A program made the position numbers and the translations under genes. DNA of 64,000 nt. It comes from Chloranthus sessilifolius (taxonomy: Eukaryota > Streptophyta > Magnoliopsida > Chloranthales > Chloranthaceae). Of this stretch, positions 1 to 11,130 are shown in pieces. Position 1 is the stretch's first letter. Every line of letters begins with the position of its first letter. The notes below the pieces were generated by a model. It was not told the origin of the DNA and did no database searches. It saw only the letters and a list, made by a program, of their open reading frames with translations. Location: contig CM037585.1 in assembly GCA_021018995.1 (NCBI GenBank), positions 123,160,831 through 123,224,830 on the forward strand, in the 5' to 3' direction.

Positions 1-443
1 TTCCCAAAATATTCTAACATCTTCAACGGACAACTCTATAAGTGATATAGTTGGGCAATCACCAATTGGTTATACTATTGATTGTCAAAAAGGTTTAGTA
101 ACCGTTAATTTTACTTATGTATTGAAATATTGTTATTATAAATATATATTTATACTTTAGAAGTAATACTTAAATGGAAACGTGAATATAATCGACAACG
201 GTACAATGACTTCACAAAGAAGTAGAAGGTTGCTCGAATTGAAAACGTCAAGGAAGCAATACTAAAGCGAAAAGAGGATGCAAATTATATTGATCAAATA
301 AAAGAACATATTTCATTATAAAAAAAACAAGCTATACGATTTTTACTCAAATCTCAATGACATTTGACTCAACAACAAGGTTTGTAGTATTCTTTTATGT
401 TTATAGTCATTTAGCTTAACCAGTTATGAATTGACATAGAGGT

Positions 444-2160
444 TTGACATCTCGATATTTTCTGCAAATAAGTTTTATGGCAATAGATCATGGTGATATC
501 AATGAACCAACACATGAGCCAATATGTTCTGAATTGCATCAACTTCGATATGTTGATAGTTGTATTTATTGCGGTGTAAAGAAGTTTCAGTATGAACCAC
601 CAACATTTTGTTACTACAATGGATAAATTACTCTAGCCCCTACTACTGTTCCTGAAAATTTATTAAATTTATTTACAGCTCAAAATAATGAATCTATTGA
701 GTTTCAAAGGAATATACGAGCGTACACTAGTATATTCTCTTTTACATCCTTTGGAGTACGTCTTGATAACGATATTGCGAGTTCAAGACACAATGTATAT
801 GCATTTCGAGCACAGGGGCAAATATATCATGATTTATCGTATCTCTTGTCAATCAAGAATAGTCCTTGCTTCCTTCAATTATACTTTTATGATACTGAGA
901 ATAAAGCTCAAAATAGAAAGGGAATATACAAAAGGCAAACTTGGCAGACTCTACAATTTTCAACTTGATGAGCATTCTTTGTGTAAATCCTCATGCTCAA
1001 TTCTTATGACGCTTGAAAGATATTCCATAGTTAGAAACTTACAATATTTTGATCAAAAGCGATGTCCAAGTTAATCAAAGAGTTTATAATACACCAACAA
1101 CTTCACAAGTTGTAGCTATATGGATTGAAGGAAATAATCCCAATGGAGTCCAAAAGAGAGATATCATTGTCCACGCGCATTCAGGAAAGTCTCATAGAGT
1201 TAAACACTTTTTTGGCTATTACGATCCATTATAGTATCCTCTTTTATTCCCATATGGAGAGGTTGGATGGCATCAAAACATATATGAGAGTGATACTCAA
1301 AATGAAAGTGAGATACAATTCACTGAAAATTTAAATCATGTTAAATTCGCATTTGCAGAAGATATATTTCATCAAGAAGATGAAAGTATTTGCCTTTACA
1401 TGCTACACTATATCTATTCTATGTTCTTAATGATTTATTTTATCAAATTTTATCTACTTGTAATCTATAGGTATAAAACGATAAATCAAGAAATGATATT
1501 TTGTTGACAGTACTACTCTTATAAACTCCAAATTTGAGATTTTGATATTTCTATCATTTTATGTGTCACACGATTGCTATAACAATACGTTGTCGATATG
1601 TACATAAAGTTAGAAACAACTCAATTAGACTTCTTCAGACAAAGACAATCTGCTATTCGAGTAGAATTATATCAAGGAATTGTTGACAGTGTTTTGGTTG
1701 GAGAAAGAAGAAGGGCAAATGTGGGAATAAGAATTGTTCTTCCAGTATCTTTTATTGGAGGACCTAGAGATATGCGTTGTAGATATCTTGATTCAATGGC
1801 TTTAGTTTAACGATTTGAAAAACCTGATCTTTTCATTACAATGACATGCAATTCAGAATGGAAAGAGATACAAGGGTATTAAAACTCGGATAACTCGCTC
1901 AAGATAGGTCCAATTTGGTAGCAAAATTTTTTTGAGCAAAGTTACATGACCTAAAAGAATAATTATTTAATAAATCAATTTTTTGACGAGTTACAACACA
2001 TGTTCATGTAATTGAGTTTCAAAAGAAATGACGCCCACATGCTCGTATTTTAGTTATAATGCAGTCTGATTTTAAAATTACAAATCTATTTTTTTCTATA
2101 AATTTGTTTGTATGAAGATTTCAGATCCTAAAAAATACTCAAGTTTATATGAAAAAGTAT
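444..2160 (+). pseudogene. Helitron Rep region, broken HUH endonuclease
   Basis: Fragments in several frames match the N-terminal half of plant Helitron Rep/helicase proteins. They are a Cys-pair segment (CIYCG, about 555-625), the segment NIRAYTSIFSFTSFGVRLD (about 712-768), DIIVHAHSG...HRVKHFFGYYDPL (about 1160-1234), YVDMYIKLETTQLDFFRQ (about 1590-1640), and the GGPRDMRCRYLDSMALVQRF block (about 1757-1818). The HUH metal-binding motif is at 2032-2046 and reads R-P-H-A-R. The second catalytic His is now Arg (cgt), and the codon before this block, where the family has Gly, is TGA (2029-2031). Rep is therefore doubly inactivated. Stops and frameshifts occur throughout. Confidence 0.85.
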
Positions 2161-2445
2161 ATAAAACATATGAGGCATGGACCTTGTAGAGAACTCAACA
2201 AGAAAAACTCCTATATAGAGAAGGGATGATGCAAAAATTATTATCCTCGATAATTTTCCTCAAAAATAATATAAGGTAAAGATTCATACCCAATTTATAG
2301 AAGAAGAGATGATGGCTGACAATTCTTAGTTCACAATACAATATTAAATAATCGATAAGTTGTTCCTTATAATCCATATCTTTTGACAAGATATAATTGC
2401 CATATCAATATAGAGATATGTTATGATTTGACAACAGTGAAGTAC

Positions 2446-4730
2446 CTCTACAAGTACATTTATAAGGTGATCGTATAGATGTAACTGTTGCAACTGATGA
2501 TCGAGATATTGTTATAGATGAGATTCAAATATTTCAAGATGGAAGATTGGTATCGGCACAAGAGACTATGTGGAGAATTTTCAAGTTTAATTTAAACGAA
2601 ATGCATCCATCTGTCATTAACCTACAATTGCATCTTCTAAATATGCAATCAATATATTATTGGGAAAATCAAATTTTAGAACAATTAATGCTAATAGAGA
2701 ATGTCTCCAAAACGTCGTTAACCATATTTTTTCAAATGAATGTTGTCGATGAAGAAGTAAGAAAATATCTATATAGAGAATTCCTAGAGTATTATGCTTG
2801 GAATAAACAAGTCAATTGTTGGAATACTAGAAAGAAAATGATTGCATTTGACCGAATCAATGCAGCCAATCATTCAGAAGGAGAAATATATTATTTAAGA
2901 TTATTATTGAATCATGTATGAGGTCCAAAGTCATTTCAAGACCTCTTGTAAATGAAGTTCAATGTTCAACATTTAAAGAATCTACTTATAAATGTGGTTT
3001 ACTTGAAAGTGATGATAGCATTTCGGAGTGTTTAAATGATGCTACCAACTTACAAATGTCATTAGCATTTAGTAGATTTTTTGCAACTATATTAGTTTAT
3101 TACAAACCCAATAATATTAGAAAATTATGAAATGAACATTTTCAAGCTATGTCACAAGAATTTGCAAATGCAAATCAATCTGATGAGTTATATATTTCAA
3201 ACACTTTGTCAAGTATAAATTATTTCTTACAAAGTATGAAAAAGAAGATTCATGATTATGATTTGCCTGAGATGAAAATTGTCAATAATATATATATATA
3301 TATATATCAGAAAAATTATTGATGAGATGAATATTCTTATCTCTTATGAAGATTATTGCACATCCTCAAGCTTGAATTCAAAAAAAAAATGGCTTATGAA
3401 ACTATAATGAGTCAATTAAATTCTAACCAAAATGGTGTTTTCTTTGTCGATGGCTCAGAGGATATAGACAAAATATATCTATATCGTGCACTATTTGCTA
3501 CAATAAGGTTGAAAAATATGATTGCTCTTGCAACTACAATATCAGGTGTAGCAGCTGCAATATTGTCAGGTGGGCATACTGTACATTCAAAATTTAAAAT
3601 TTCAATCAATATAAATGAATCGAGTGTTTACAACATATCCAAACAAAATACAATTACAAACTTATTTTGTATATCAAAGATTATAATATGGGATGAGGCA
3701 CCATTGGCCAAAAGACATGCAATTGAAGCATTAGACAGAACTTTAAAAGACATAACGAATGATCATTCATTGTTTGGTGGAAAAATTTTGATCTTCGGAG
3801 GAGATTTTCGTCAAGTGCTTCCTATTGTCCCACGTGGGACAAGAATCAAAACGGTAGACACAGACTTAGTTATGTCATATCTTTGGCCAAAAATAGAAAA
3901 AATTATGATTGGAACAGAATATGAGAGTAAGATCAGATTCTTAAAAAAATGACTTTCTCCTTCGTGTTGGTAATGGTGAGGAACCAACGATTTTAGAAAA
4001 TTTGATTCGTATTCCAAATAAAATAGTGATTAAATATGAAGATGAAATATCTGAGAATCTATTGATAGATAGTGTATTTCATTCACTAGAACAATATACT
4101 TATTCTGCGAAATATATCACTTCCCGAGCAATTTTAGATATTAAGAATGAGTTCGTTGATGGTCTAAATGAGAAATTGATTACACGCTTCCCTGAAAAAA
4201 GTGTAACTTAAAGCGTGTAACTTATGATAGCTTTGATTCCGCTATTAATGAAATCAACAACTATTATCAAGAAGAATTTTTAAATTCGCTAACTCCGAAC
4301 AGCCTTCCACCGCATAAGTTAGATCTCAAAGTACATTGTCTAATCATGCTACTGCAAAATTTGGATCCTTCAAATGGATTATGCAATGGCACTAGAATGG
4401 TTTATCGAAAATTAAAGAAAAATATTATTCTAGCAGGAATTACTGTTGGCCAATATGCTGAAAAACAAGTTCTACTTCCCAAATTACCTCTTTGCCCAGT
4501 AGAAAATGAATGATACTCATTTAAATTTAAGTGTAAATAATTTCCAATTCGTCTAAATTTCGTGATGACAATAAATAAAGCACAAGGCAAAACTATTCCA
4601 AATGTTGGGATATATATTTCTCAATATATTTTCTCACATAGGCAATTATATGTTACATTATCAAGAGGGACATCGATGACAACTACAAAAGTGTTAATCA
4701 AACCCGATACAATCAATTGTTAGAAAAAAT
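2446..4730 (+). pseudogene. Helitron PIF1-like helicase region
   Basis: Continuation of the Helitron Rep/helicase protein. The linker region (DGRLVSAQETMWRIFKFNLN, about 2539-2600; LYREFLEYYAWNKQVNCW, about 2770-2823) is followed by a superfamily 1 PIF1-type helicase from about 3400. The Walker A region (3450-3476) no longer contains the GxxGxGKT signature and reads S-E-D-I-D-K-I. Walker B (IIWDEAP, DEAP at 3702-3713) and FGGDFRQVLP (about 3793-3822) are preserved. C-terminal helicase motifs VTINKAQG-like (about 4562-4592) and SHRQLYVTLSRG (about 4635-4670) are recognisable in another frame. At least six stops or shifts separate the pieces. Loss of the phosphate-binding loop would abolish ATPase activity even without them. 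Confidence 0.88.
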
Positions 4731-4879
4731 AAATTATATAAAAAATATAGTGTATAGAAAAATTCTTTTACCAAATAGGTATGTGATATATTTTATGTTG
4801 TTATCTCACATTTTTTTTTCATAAATTAATATTTTCTTATTATTTCTAAATAATTATATCGAAAAGTTTGAAAGTTTAA

Positions 4880-7819
4880 ATGCAATAACAATGTCGAATG
4901 AAGAATTAATTCGTACAGCTAACATACCAATTAACTCGCTCCGATTAAATCAACAAATATGTACTATTAGAGAAAGAGTAATCGAACGGCCAAATATACA
5001 TATACAAATTCAAAAGGTCCTGAAAAAACTATTGAAATTCAGTTTGATAGGTGATGAGGTAAAATAATAACTAATCATTGTCACATACTTTATATTATAT
5101 CTAATAATATTTTCCTTTGCATGATACACAAATTAAAGCAATAATGTTTAATGAAGCAGTTACTGAGTTTGAAGGCACACTGGAGAAAGGAAAATGTTAA
5201 AATGTTACATTATATCGAATGGAATAGTGCATAACATAAACCCAGAATATAAACACGTTCATAAGAGTTTTGAACTATATTTTATTATTGGCATTATTAT
5301 TTTTGAGAATTTTAGTGATATTGGATTTCAAAGAGTTTAATATAACTTCATTCCTCTACATAAAGTTAATTCATATTCTAGCAAAAAAAATATATTCGGT
5401 ATGCTTCATTTCTCTTTGTTAAATAGTTTCATGTTTGACATTACTATCTAATTTGATCAATTAACTCAATAACTTTATTTATATTTGATATAGACATTGT
5501 GGGAATAGTTATCGAAATCAAATACTCTACAATTGTCACAAGTATAAACACTAATCGAGATTTATTGAAATGTGAAGTTATCATTATTGGTGAATGCTGG
5601 GACGAAGCCAGAAACTTTCATGGGAGGGGGGCAAAGTATGAACAAAAAAATATCGAGATAGAAGAGCCAAAGAATGAATGAGAAATAAATATCAAGATAG
5701 AAGAGAGAAAGAATGAATGAGAAATATATTAAGATTATAAAGAATAAAAATAACATTCATTCATTGTTAAAAAATTACAAATAAAAGAAAAATCACAAAA
5801 TAATTATTTTTTAATATGTTCAAATTTCAACTCAATCACCTAATATATTTTAAGGCGTAAGCCGCCCTTTTACTTTCAAAACTACCTTATAAAATATGTT
5901 TCAATTTTTTTTTTTTTTTTTCAAAAAACTCTGCCCGCACTCATCCCTTAGTGACTTTACCACTGGGCCATTAGGGTCAGTCTACCATAGTTGGGGGTCA
6001 TATTATCTGGGCTAAGCCTAATCTTTAACTTTTAGGGTATGTTTTGATAAAATAATAAGAAAATGGTGGATTTGAATTTATGAATATGATGAATTCCTAT
6101 GCTTCATGAGATTGTAGGAATTCTAATGATTAATTTATTTTTTAATACTTTGATGGGCTAATCAAGTGTCTCAGGAATGATTTACAAAATGACATTTGAG
6201 AAAAATGGACAGAGAGAGAGAGAGAGAGTTTTCTTAGATATATTTTGATAAAAGAAGTTGTATTAGGATGGTTTAACTGTTGGTGCCAAAATATAAGAGA
6301 AAGTGAAATAGAGTGTTTGATTGAGGCGCCTAAAAGATAAGAGAGAGAACTTTGAGAAAGGTGGACGAGGCCAATTAGTTTGGTGCCTAAAAGATAGGAG
6401 AGAGAGAACTTTGAGAAAGAAGGTGGACGGGGCCAATTAGTTTAACGCCACAAAAATAGGTGTAATGGAATAGAGAAAAGGTGAAAAAACTAAATAAGTG
6501 GCGGGGGTCATGGCCCCTGTTAGCCCTCCCTTGGCCCTGTCCCTGGGTGAATGGTAAATTTCTACTATAAATATCAATTATTATATTTTATGTTTATCTA
6601 TTATATGCATTATGTGATTTTTTTTTGTATTTTAATAGTTCCATTCAATTAAACTTACATTATGGAAAGAGTTGACAAAAAATGAAGGTGAATCGCTCAA
6701 TCAAATGATCAATCAAATGTCAATCATTGTAGCTACTTCATTGACTACCAATGAGTTTCAAGGTATGCATATTAACAATTCAACTATCAAATTATATTAA
6801 AATATTATTAATCTATATTCATCAGAAGTTATTTTTCTTATTACAACACTAACAACCACATTCCAAATCAATCCAAGCTTACTAAAAGTTGAAGATATAA
6901 AAAATGCTAATATAATGTTATAATTATTTTTTATTAAAATCTTAATCATTTTTATATTACAAATAAAATAAGTGTAATACAGGTCTTAATCTCAAAAGAA
7001 AAAGTTCATTTGAATTAAATTCAAATAATACTTTCATGAATGTGGAGCAAGTTCCACTTAATGAAATAGTTAACTGCAAACTCTCTTCACCGTGTGAGGT
7101 ATTAACCTTAACTAGAAGTATTTCTTTCAAATGATTATTTTATATGTTATTTTATTTTTAAATAATATTTATTTTTATATATTTAGATTTTATAATATTA
7201 TTGTAAAGTTTCAATTACAAGCATATATTAAGATAAGGATCTTTAGTACATTGCATGCAATACATGCAAAATAAGAGTTATTTTAAAAGAAAAACAAGCT
7301 GAATGCAAAAAAGTGTAAAAATTAGAATGTAGAATACACGTTACGGTAATGACTTTAATATAAATAAACTTATCAATTCTATTTAACTTCGTAATTTAAG
7401 TTTAGAATTAATTATCAATATATATGTATTGTAGCTATGTACTTCGTGTACAAATTGGTGATGAGAGTGGAGAAATATAGCTCACATTATTTCAAAATGA
7501 AACAAAAATTCTTATTAGTTTTTTCCTGAAAAATCTTATGCACTTAAAAATGAAGGTAATATATTTTATTTTATTATATTTTCTTATAAAAAAAAATTAT
7601 GACTAATTTGTTTTATTATATGTTGGATGGAGATAAAAAAATTTCAAATTCACATAAAAAAATATCTCGCAAAAAAGTATTTCTTTCAAGTCAAAGTGCA
7701 AGATATAATTTATAAAAATAATCTTACACGGTCGTATATATGTCAAAGTCTTAAATACGAGATTGCGGATGATGAAGACAATAAAATCCTAAAGAAAGTT
7801 AAAGTCGAAAAGGAATAAA
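4880..7819 (+). pseudogene. RPA70-like single-strand DNA-binding protein carried by the Helitron, intron-bearing
   Basis: Discontinuous exon-like pieces match replication protein A large subunit OB folds. They are IKAIMFNEAVTEFEGTLEKG (about 5134-5193), NPEYKHVHKSFELYF (about 5240-5284), DIVGIVIEIKYSTIV (about 5494-5540), SIKLTLWKELTKNEG (about 6647-6692), and a C-terminal DBD-C-like part: YVLRVQIGDESGEI (about 7437-7480) and KKYLAKKYFFQVKVQ (about 7657-7701). AT-rich gaps with plausible GT and AG borders separate them (for example an acceptor just before 6641), so the gene kept introns. I cannot see the DBD-C zinc-finger cysteines. RPA-like genes are known passengers of plant Helitrons and may assist rolling-circle replication. 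Here it is inactive because of an in-frame stop at about 5200, a hAT insertion at 5597-6545 and a stop at about 7481. Confidence 0.72.
5597..6545. mobile_element. Non-autonomous hAT-like element inserted in the RPA-like gene
   Basis: A 949-bp insertion flanked by a perfect 8-bp target duplication, GGTGAATG, at 5589-5596 and 6546-6553. Terminal inverted repeats begin CTGGGACGAAGCCA on the left and CAGGGACAGGGCCA on the right (reverse complement), matching at 10 of 14 positions. An 8-bp TSD and CAGGG-like ends are hallmarks of the hAT superfamily. The interior has no transposase and holds a (GA)n tract near 6212-6229, a duplicated segment of about 55 bp with the phrase GATAAGAGAGAGAACTTTGAG (about 6326-6440), and short GC-rich ends. 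The insertion interrupts the exon containing the V-I-I-I-G-E segment. Confidence 0.82.
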
Positions 7820-7849
7820 ATCCTCAAGAAAGTTATAGTCGAGAAGGAA
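7782..7849 (+). repeat. 34-bp tandem duplication at the end of the RPA relic
   Basis: Two adjacent 34-bp units (7782-7815 and 7816-7849) differ at three positions. The first encodes the last residues of the RPA-like C-terminus (K-I-L-K-K-V-K-V-E-K-E) and the second lies beyond its stop codon. This is a simple local duplication, probably by slippage. Confidence 0.85.
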
Positions 7850-8490
7850 TAAATACTCATTTTGGATTTAATTGAATTAGCCAGATTATACTTATTTGTT
7901 AATTTTTAATTTTTTTCTTCATGTAAGTTATATATATTTTTTAATTTTCTTTTTAATTTTAAATTAAACACAATAGAGACATATGAAACATAGCAATAAG
8001 TCTTTTTTCTTATGTTCAATAAATCATAAAACATAGTAACAAAAACTTCAAACACTATATTTTTCTTTTACGTTCAAATCACCCAATAGAGGTCTAAAAA
8101 TCAAGTTCAATCATTTAAAAGTCCTAATATATAGATTCATTTGCATGTGTCTTTTTACTAGTACTACTTATAAAAGTACGAAAGCTACCTTATTTTCACA
8201 CTTTTTCAATACCAAAAATACCCCTTTTCCCTTCTAAAAATACTTTTTTTTTATTAGCAAAAATACACATGATCAGTTTACAATTTTACATATAACCCCA
8301 AATCCCAATAAATAGCTTTCTCCCCCGTTTTGTATCCGATTAAAACCAACTCTTTATATGATTCTCACATATTTTCTCTCTTATTAAAACTCAAGGATTC
8401 TCGCAAGTTTCTCTTCTACTAGTAATTTGCTCTCCTTGTATAACCCCAAGCCACTTCCGAATAAAATCGCTATGCTAAAATTATAGCGAA
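7850..8490. other. AT-rich stretch without recognisable features
   Basis: No open frame, repeat family or RNA gene is recognisable. The sequence is strongly AT-rich with homopolymer runs. The unknown 3' end of the Helitron must lie in or near this interval, but I see no definite terminal hairpin. Confidence 0.5.
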
Positions 8491-8514
8491 TTATGCTAAA
8501 ATTAGGGATTTAAA

Positions 8515-8925
8515 TTTGGGAGCTAATACTTGCACACGAGATTTGTACCATGGCACACGATTAAATGAAAAACTTTTTATTTTTGAGATCTGGGACACAT
8601 GGAACACCATCGAAGCTGTTTGATTTGAAGTGCTTAATTTCAAGATCTTTGATGTAAAAAATTTGCATGAAACATGATCTCTATTATCTGATTTGTCAAA
8701 ATCAACCATTGAATCACGTGATGGCCTTTGACTATATTCAATTATATGATAGAGATCATATTTTGTGTCAATCATTGGCCACAAAGATCTTTCCATCATG
8801 TTTTTCGAATCAGACAACTTAGATGGTGTATCACCGTGACACAAATCCCATTAATAACCAAGTCTTTGTTTTTAATCTTGTGTCATGGTACAAATCTCAT
8901 GTGCAAGTATTAGCTCCCTCTACAC
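8515..8925. mobile_element. Foldback repeat (long imperfect inverted arms)
   Basis: The left arm starts near 8517 (GGGAGCTAATACTTGCACA) and the right arm ends near 8922 with the inverted counterpart (TGTGCAAGTATTAGCTCCC). The arms continue inward for about 170-190 bp with many mismatches, through the ACCATGGCAC/GTCATGGT, CACCATCGAAGCTGTTTGATT/GAATCAGACAACTTAGATGGTG and AAGATCTTTG/CAAAGATCTT pairs, leaving almost no unique centre. The structure suggests a MITE or a Mutator-like element with long TIRs. No TSD was identified, so the class is not settled. Open frames on both strands here are by-products of the palindrome. Confidence 0.65.
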
Positions 8926-9443
8926 TTAAACCTAAAATGAGTACTGGTATTCGTAACCAAATATTACGTAAAATTTCATCTTTAAACATCTTTGAACATT
9001 TTTAGGACCCAATTTCATCAGTGTACCTAAAATAGGATTCTCGACTCACTTTTTAGGATGTGTGCCATGTGGAACCAAAATTTGTCATCTGGTAGTAAAC
9101 CCATGAAAGTTTGGGATGAAAAGCGATTTCAGGCTTCTAACTATCATTTTAATGGCATGTGCCTAGCAGGTGCGGTTTTACTAGTTAAACTAAATTTACA
9201 ACATAGTTTTGCCAAAGTCCCTGGAAAACAAAATTTACAATCATTGCAAATTTGTATGTGTAATGGCAAATATTTTTTCTATTTCCATTATAAAAAAAAA
9301 ACACCAATTACATTGCAAGAGTCAACACCATGCCTACACACATTTACCAAAAAGTTAAAAAAAATCCCATTTCTTTTGAAATTTTGAGCCACCCCCTAGG
9401 ACGTCGGTTCCCTTTAAGCTTGGTAGTTTTTCTGAATCGCTTA
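8926..9443. repeat. Diverged repeat mosaic, left of the PIF-like element
   Basis: Contains phrases shared with 11131-13200, such as TGTGCCATGTGGAACC (9060-9075) and GTTTGGGATGAAA. It belongs to the same family of old repeats related to the 8515-8925 foldback. No coding potential is credible. The PIF/Harbinger-like element at 9444 split this block from its continuation at 11131. Confidence 0.5.
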
Positions 9444-11127
9444 GGCCTTGTTAGAGACTTTCATAGTACAAAGTCATTTTTTCCAGAAAATGGGTACCTC
9501 AGTTTCTATCAAGAAAGTCATTTTCTGAGTGATTGTTCTTGAGTTACTCAGAAACTCATTTTCTTAAGAAAATTGACATTTTCTTATGTTCTACACTTTA
9601 TCAAGAAAGTGTAAAGAAAATGTATTGTGTACTTTTATGCTCTATAGCCGCACGTATTTATGACCTTCATCAAAGCGGTTATATTGATCAGATGATCGTC
9701 AAAATTTATATGCTTTAAATCGATTATGTGTTTAATACATTGGTCGTCAGATTCTCCGATCAATAGTTTGTGATTAATGCTTTATTTATGAGAACTTCCG
9801 AAAATCAAAAAATCTGTGTCTACCTCCCGTGCAGCATAATAGTGTAGTATCATGTGATTCTAGGATTAATCACAAACTATTTTTCATTTAATTGAATAGA
9901 AAAGAAAAACGGAGAAATTCAAAGAGTAGCTAATGCAGTGTGATCGAGTCTTCTAGTTGTAAGCATTCAGTGTGCAAACTAAGACAACATCAGGTGGGTT
10001 CCAATATGCTGCTATAAAAACCTATAATTTATGATGCAAGTATAACAGCAGCTGGATGTATTTTTGTGTTATGACATGAAATGACTCATATGTGAATTCA
10101 CAAAACTACTGGAAGTCAAGATCAAAATTTGAAATTATTATAATATATTTCTATGCAAATGTAAGATGAGAAAAAAAATAATTACAAATTGATTCAGAAA
10201 TTGTAAGTTATTTTTACCTCTGCTTTTGAAGCACTTTGAAAACAGTATTTGGAAACTGATTTGGACTCACTACTACTCATCAAATTGAGTTTCATTTTTA
10301 TATTACTATTATAACAGATCCATGTTAATTCAGAGTTTCCTGGCAGCTGATCACAACCACTTCCTTATTACAGCTTTGAGTCATCATCAGCTCATCCCTG
10401 CTATCTTGTTAAGTTAGCGGCCGATATCTTAAGATAGCGGCCGCTAACATACCGCTATCTTTAAAAAAAAAAAAAAAAAAATAAATTTTTTTTATTATTT
10501 TTTTATTATTATTATTTTAAATTTTAAGTTAGCGGCCGCTAACTTAAATAAAAATAAAAATAAATAAATAAATAATTTTTTATTTTTTTTATAATTTTAA
10601 GTTAGCGGCCGCTAACTTAAGATAGCGGCCGCTAACTTAAAAAAAAAATAAATAAATAAAAAATTTTTTTTTATTTATTTATCTTAAGTTAGCGGCTGCT
10701 AACTTAAGATGCGGCTGCTAACTTAAAAATAAAAAAATACATAAATAAATAAATAAATTTAAGATAGCAGTATGTTAGCGGCCGCTATCTTAAGATATCT
10801 GCCGCTAACTTAAAATTAAACATTTTAAATCATTTTAAATGACAGTTAACTGCAAGTAGTCGTTGGTTGGCGCTGGATAGTAACTGCAATTTAAGAAATA
10901 ATTCAGTATAGTTATCACAATGTAGTATACTTCAACCACCTCAGAAACTGAGGTTTCTTGAGAAAAAAGCTCCGAAAACAGAATGTTGCTATCAGCAGAA
11001 ACCTCTTCGAAAACATAGACACCCAGAAAACTCTCAAGCAGAAACAAACCTCAGAAAATGACTCAGAAACTCATTTTCTGCAGAAAATCCTCAGGAAAGC
11101 CTATTTTCTTAGCTCTCAAACGAGGCC
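9444..11127. mobile_element. PIF/Harbinger-like (Tourist-type) non-autonomous element
   Basis: The ends are GGCCTTGTTAGAGA at 9444 and, as reverse complement, GGCCTCGTTTGAGA ending at 11127. They match at 12 of 14 positions and are flanked by TTA on both sides (9441-9443 and 11128-11130). GGCCTTGTTTGG-type ends with a TTA/TAA target duplication are characteristic of Tourist/PIF-Harbinger elements. The subterminal regions are rich in inverted CAGAAAATG/CATTTTCTG words (about 9480-9590 and 10970-11110). No transposase is present. At 1684 bp it is long for a MITE, partly because of the palindrome array at 10405-10815. Confidence 0.7.
10405..10815. repeat. Array of GC-rich palindromes (GTTAGCGGCCGCTAAC) in AT-rich DNA
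   Basis: Palindromes built on TTAGCGGCCGCTAA and GATAGCGGCCGCTATC-like words, separated by poly-A/T spacers of A, T and TAAA units. Perfect GCGGCCGC octamers occur at 10437-10444, 10532-10539, 10605-10612, 10625-10632 and 10778-10785, with degenerate GCGGCTGC copies near 10692 and 10711. Several units are joined tail to tail through CTTAAG. The spacers are almost pure A/T, so the base-composition contrast is extreme. The array lies inside the PIF/Harbinger-like element. Its function is unknown. Confidence 0.85.
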
Positions 11128-11130
11128 TTA

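Larger units (their letters stand above)
1..7850 (+). mobile_element. Helitron relic, truncated by the window edge (Rep/helicase plus RPA-like gene)
   Basis: A degenerate autonomous-type plant Helitron. Order on the + strand is a Cys-containing N-terminal region, the Rep (HUH) region, a PIF1-like helicase, and then an RPA70-like single-strand-binding gene. This is the gene set known from plant Helitrons. The first 100 bases are open in frame 2 and probably belong to the same ORF, which would extend off the left edge. Every domain carries stops or frameshifts. I could not place the 3' end: no GC-rich hairpin followed by CTRR is convincing, and the right limit given is only the end of recognisable RPA homology plus a small tandem duplication. 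Confidence 0.8.

Noticed and set aside
8150-8175. CTAGT near 8157-8163 as the Helitron 3' terminus
   Set aside because: There is no GC-rich hairpin 10-12 bp upstream and the flanks are not A|T in a testable way. The match is too short to support a boundary.
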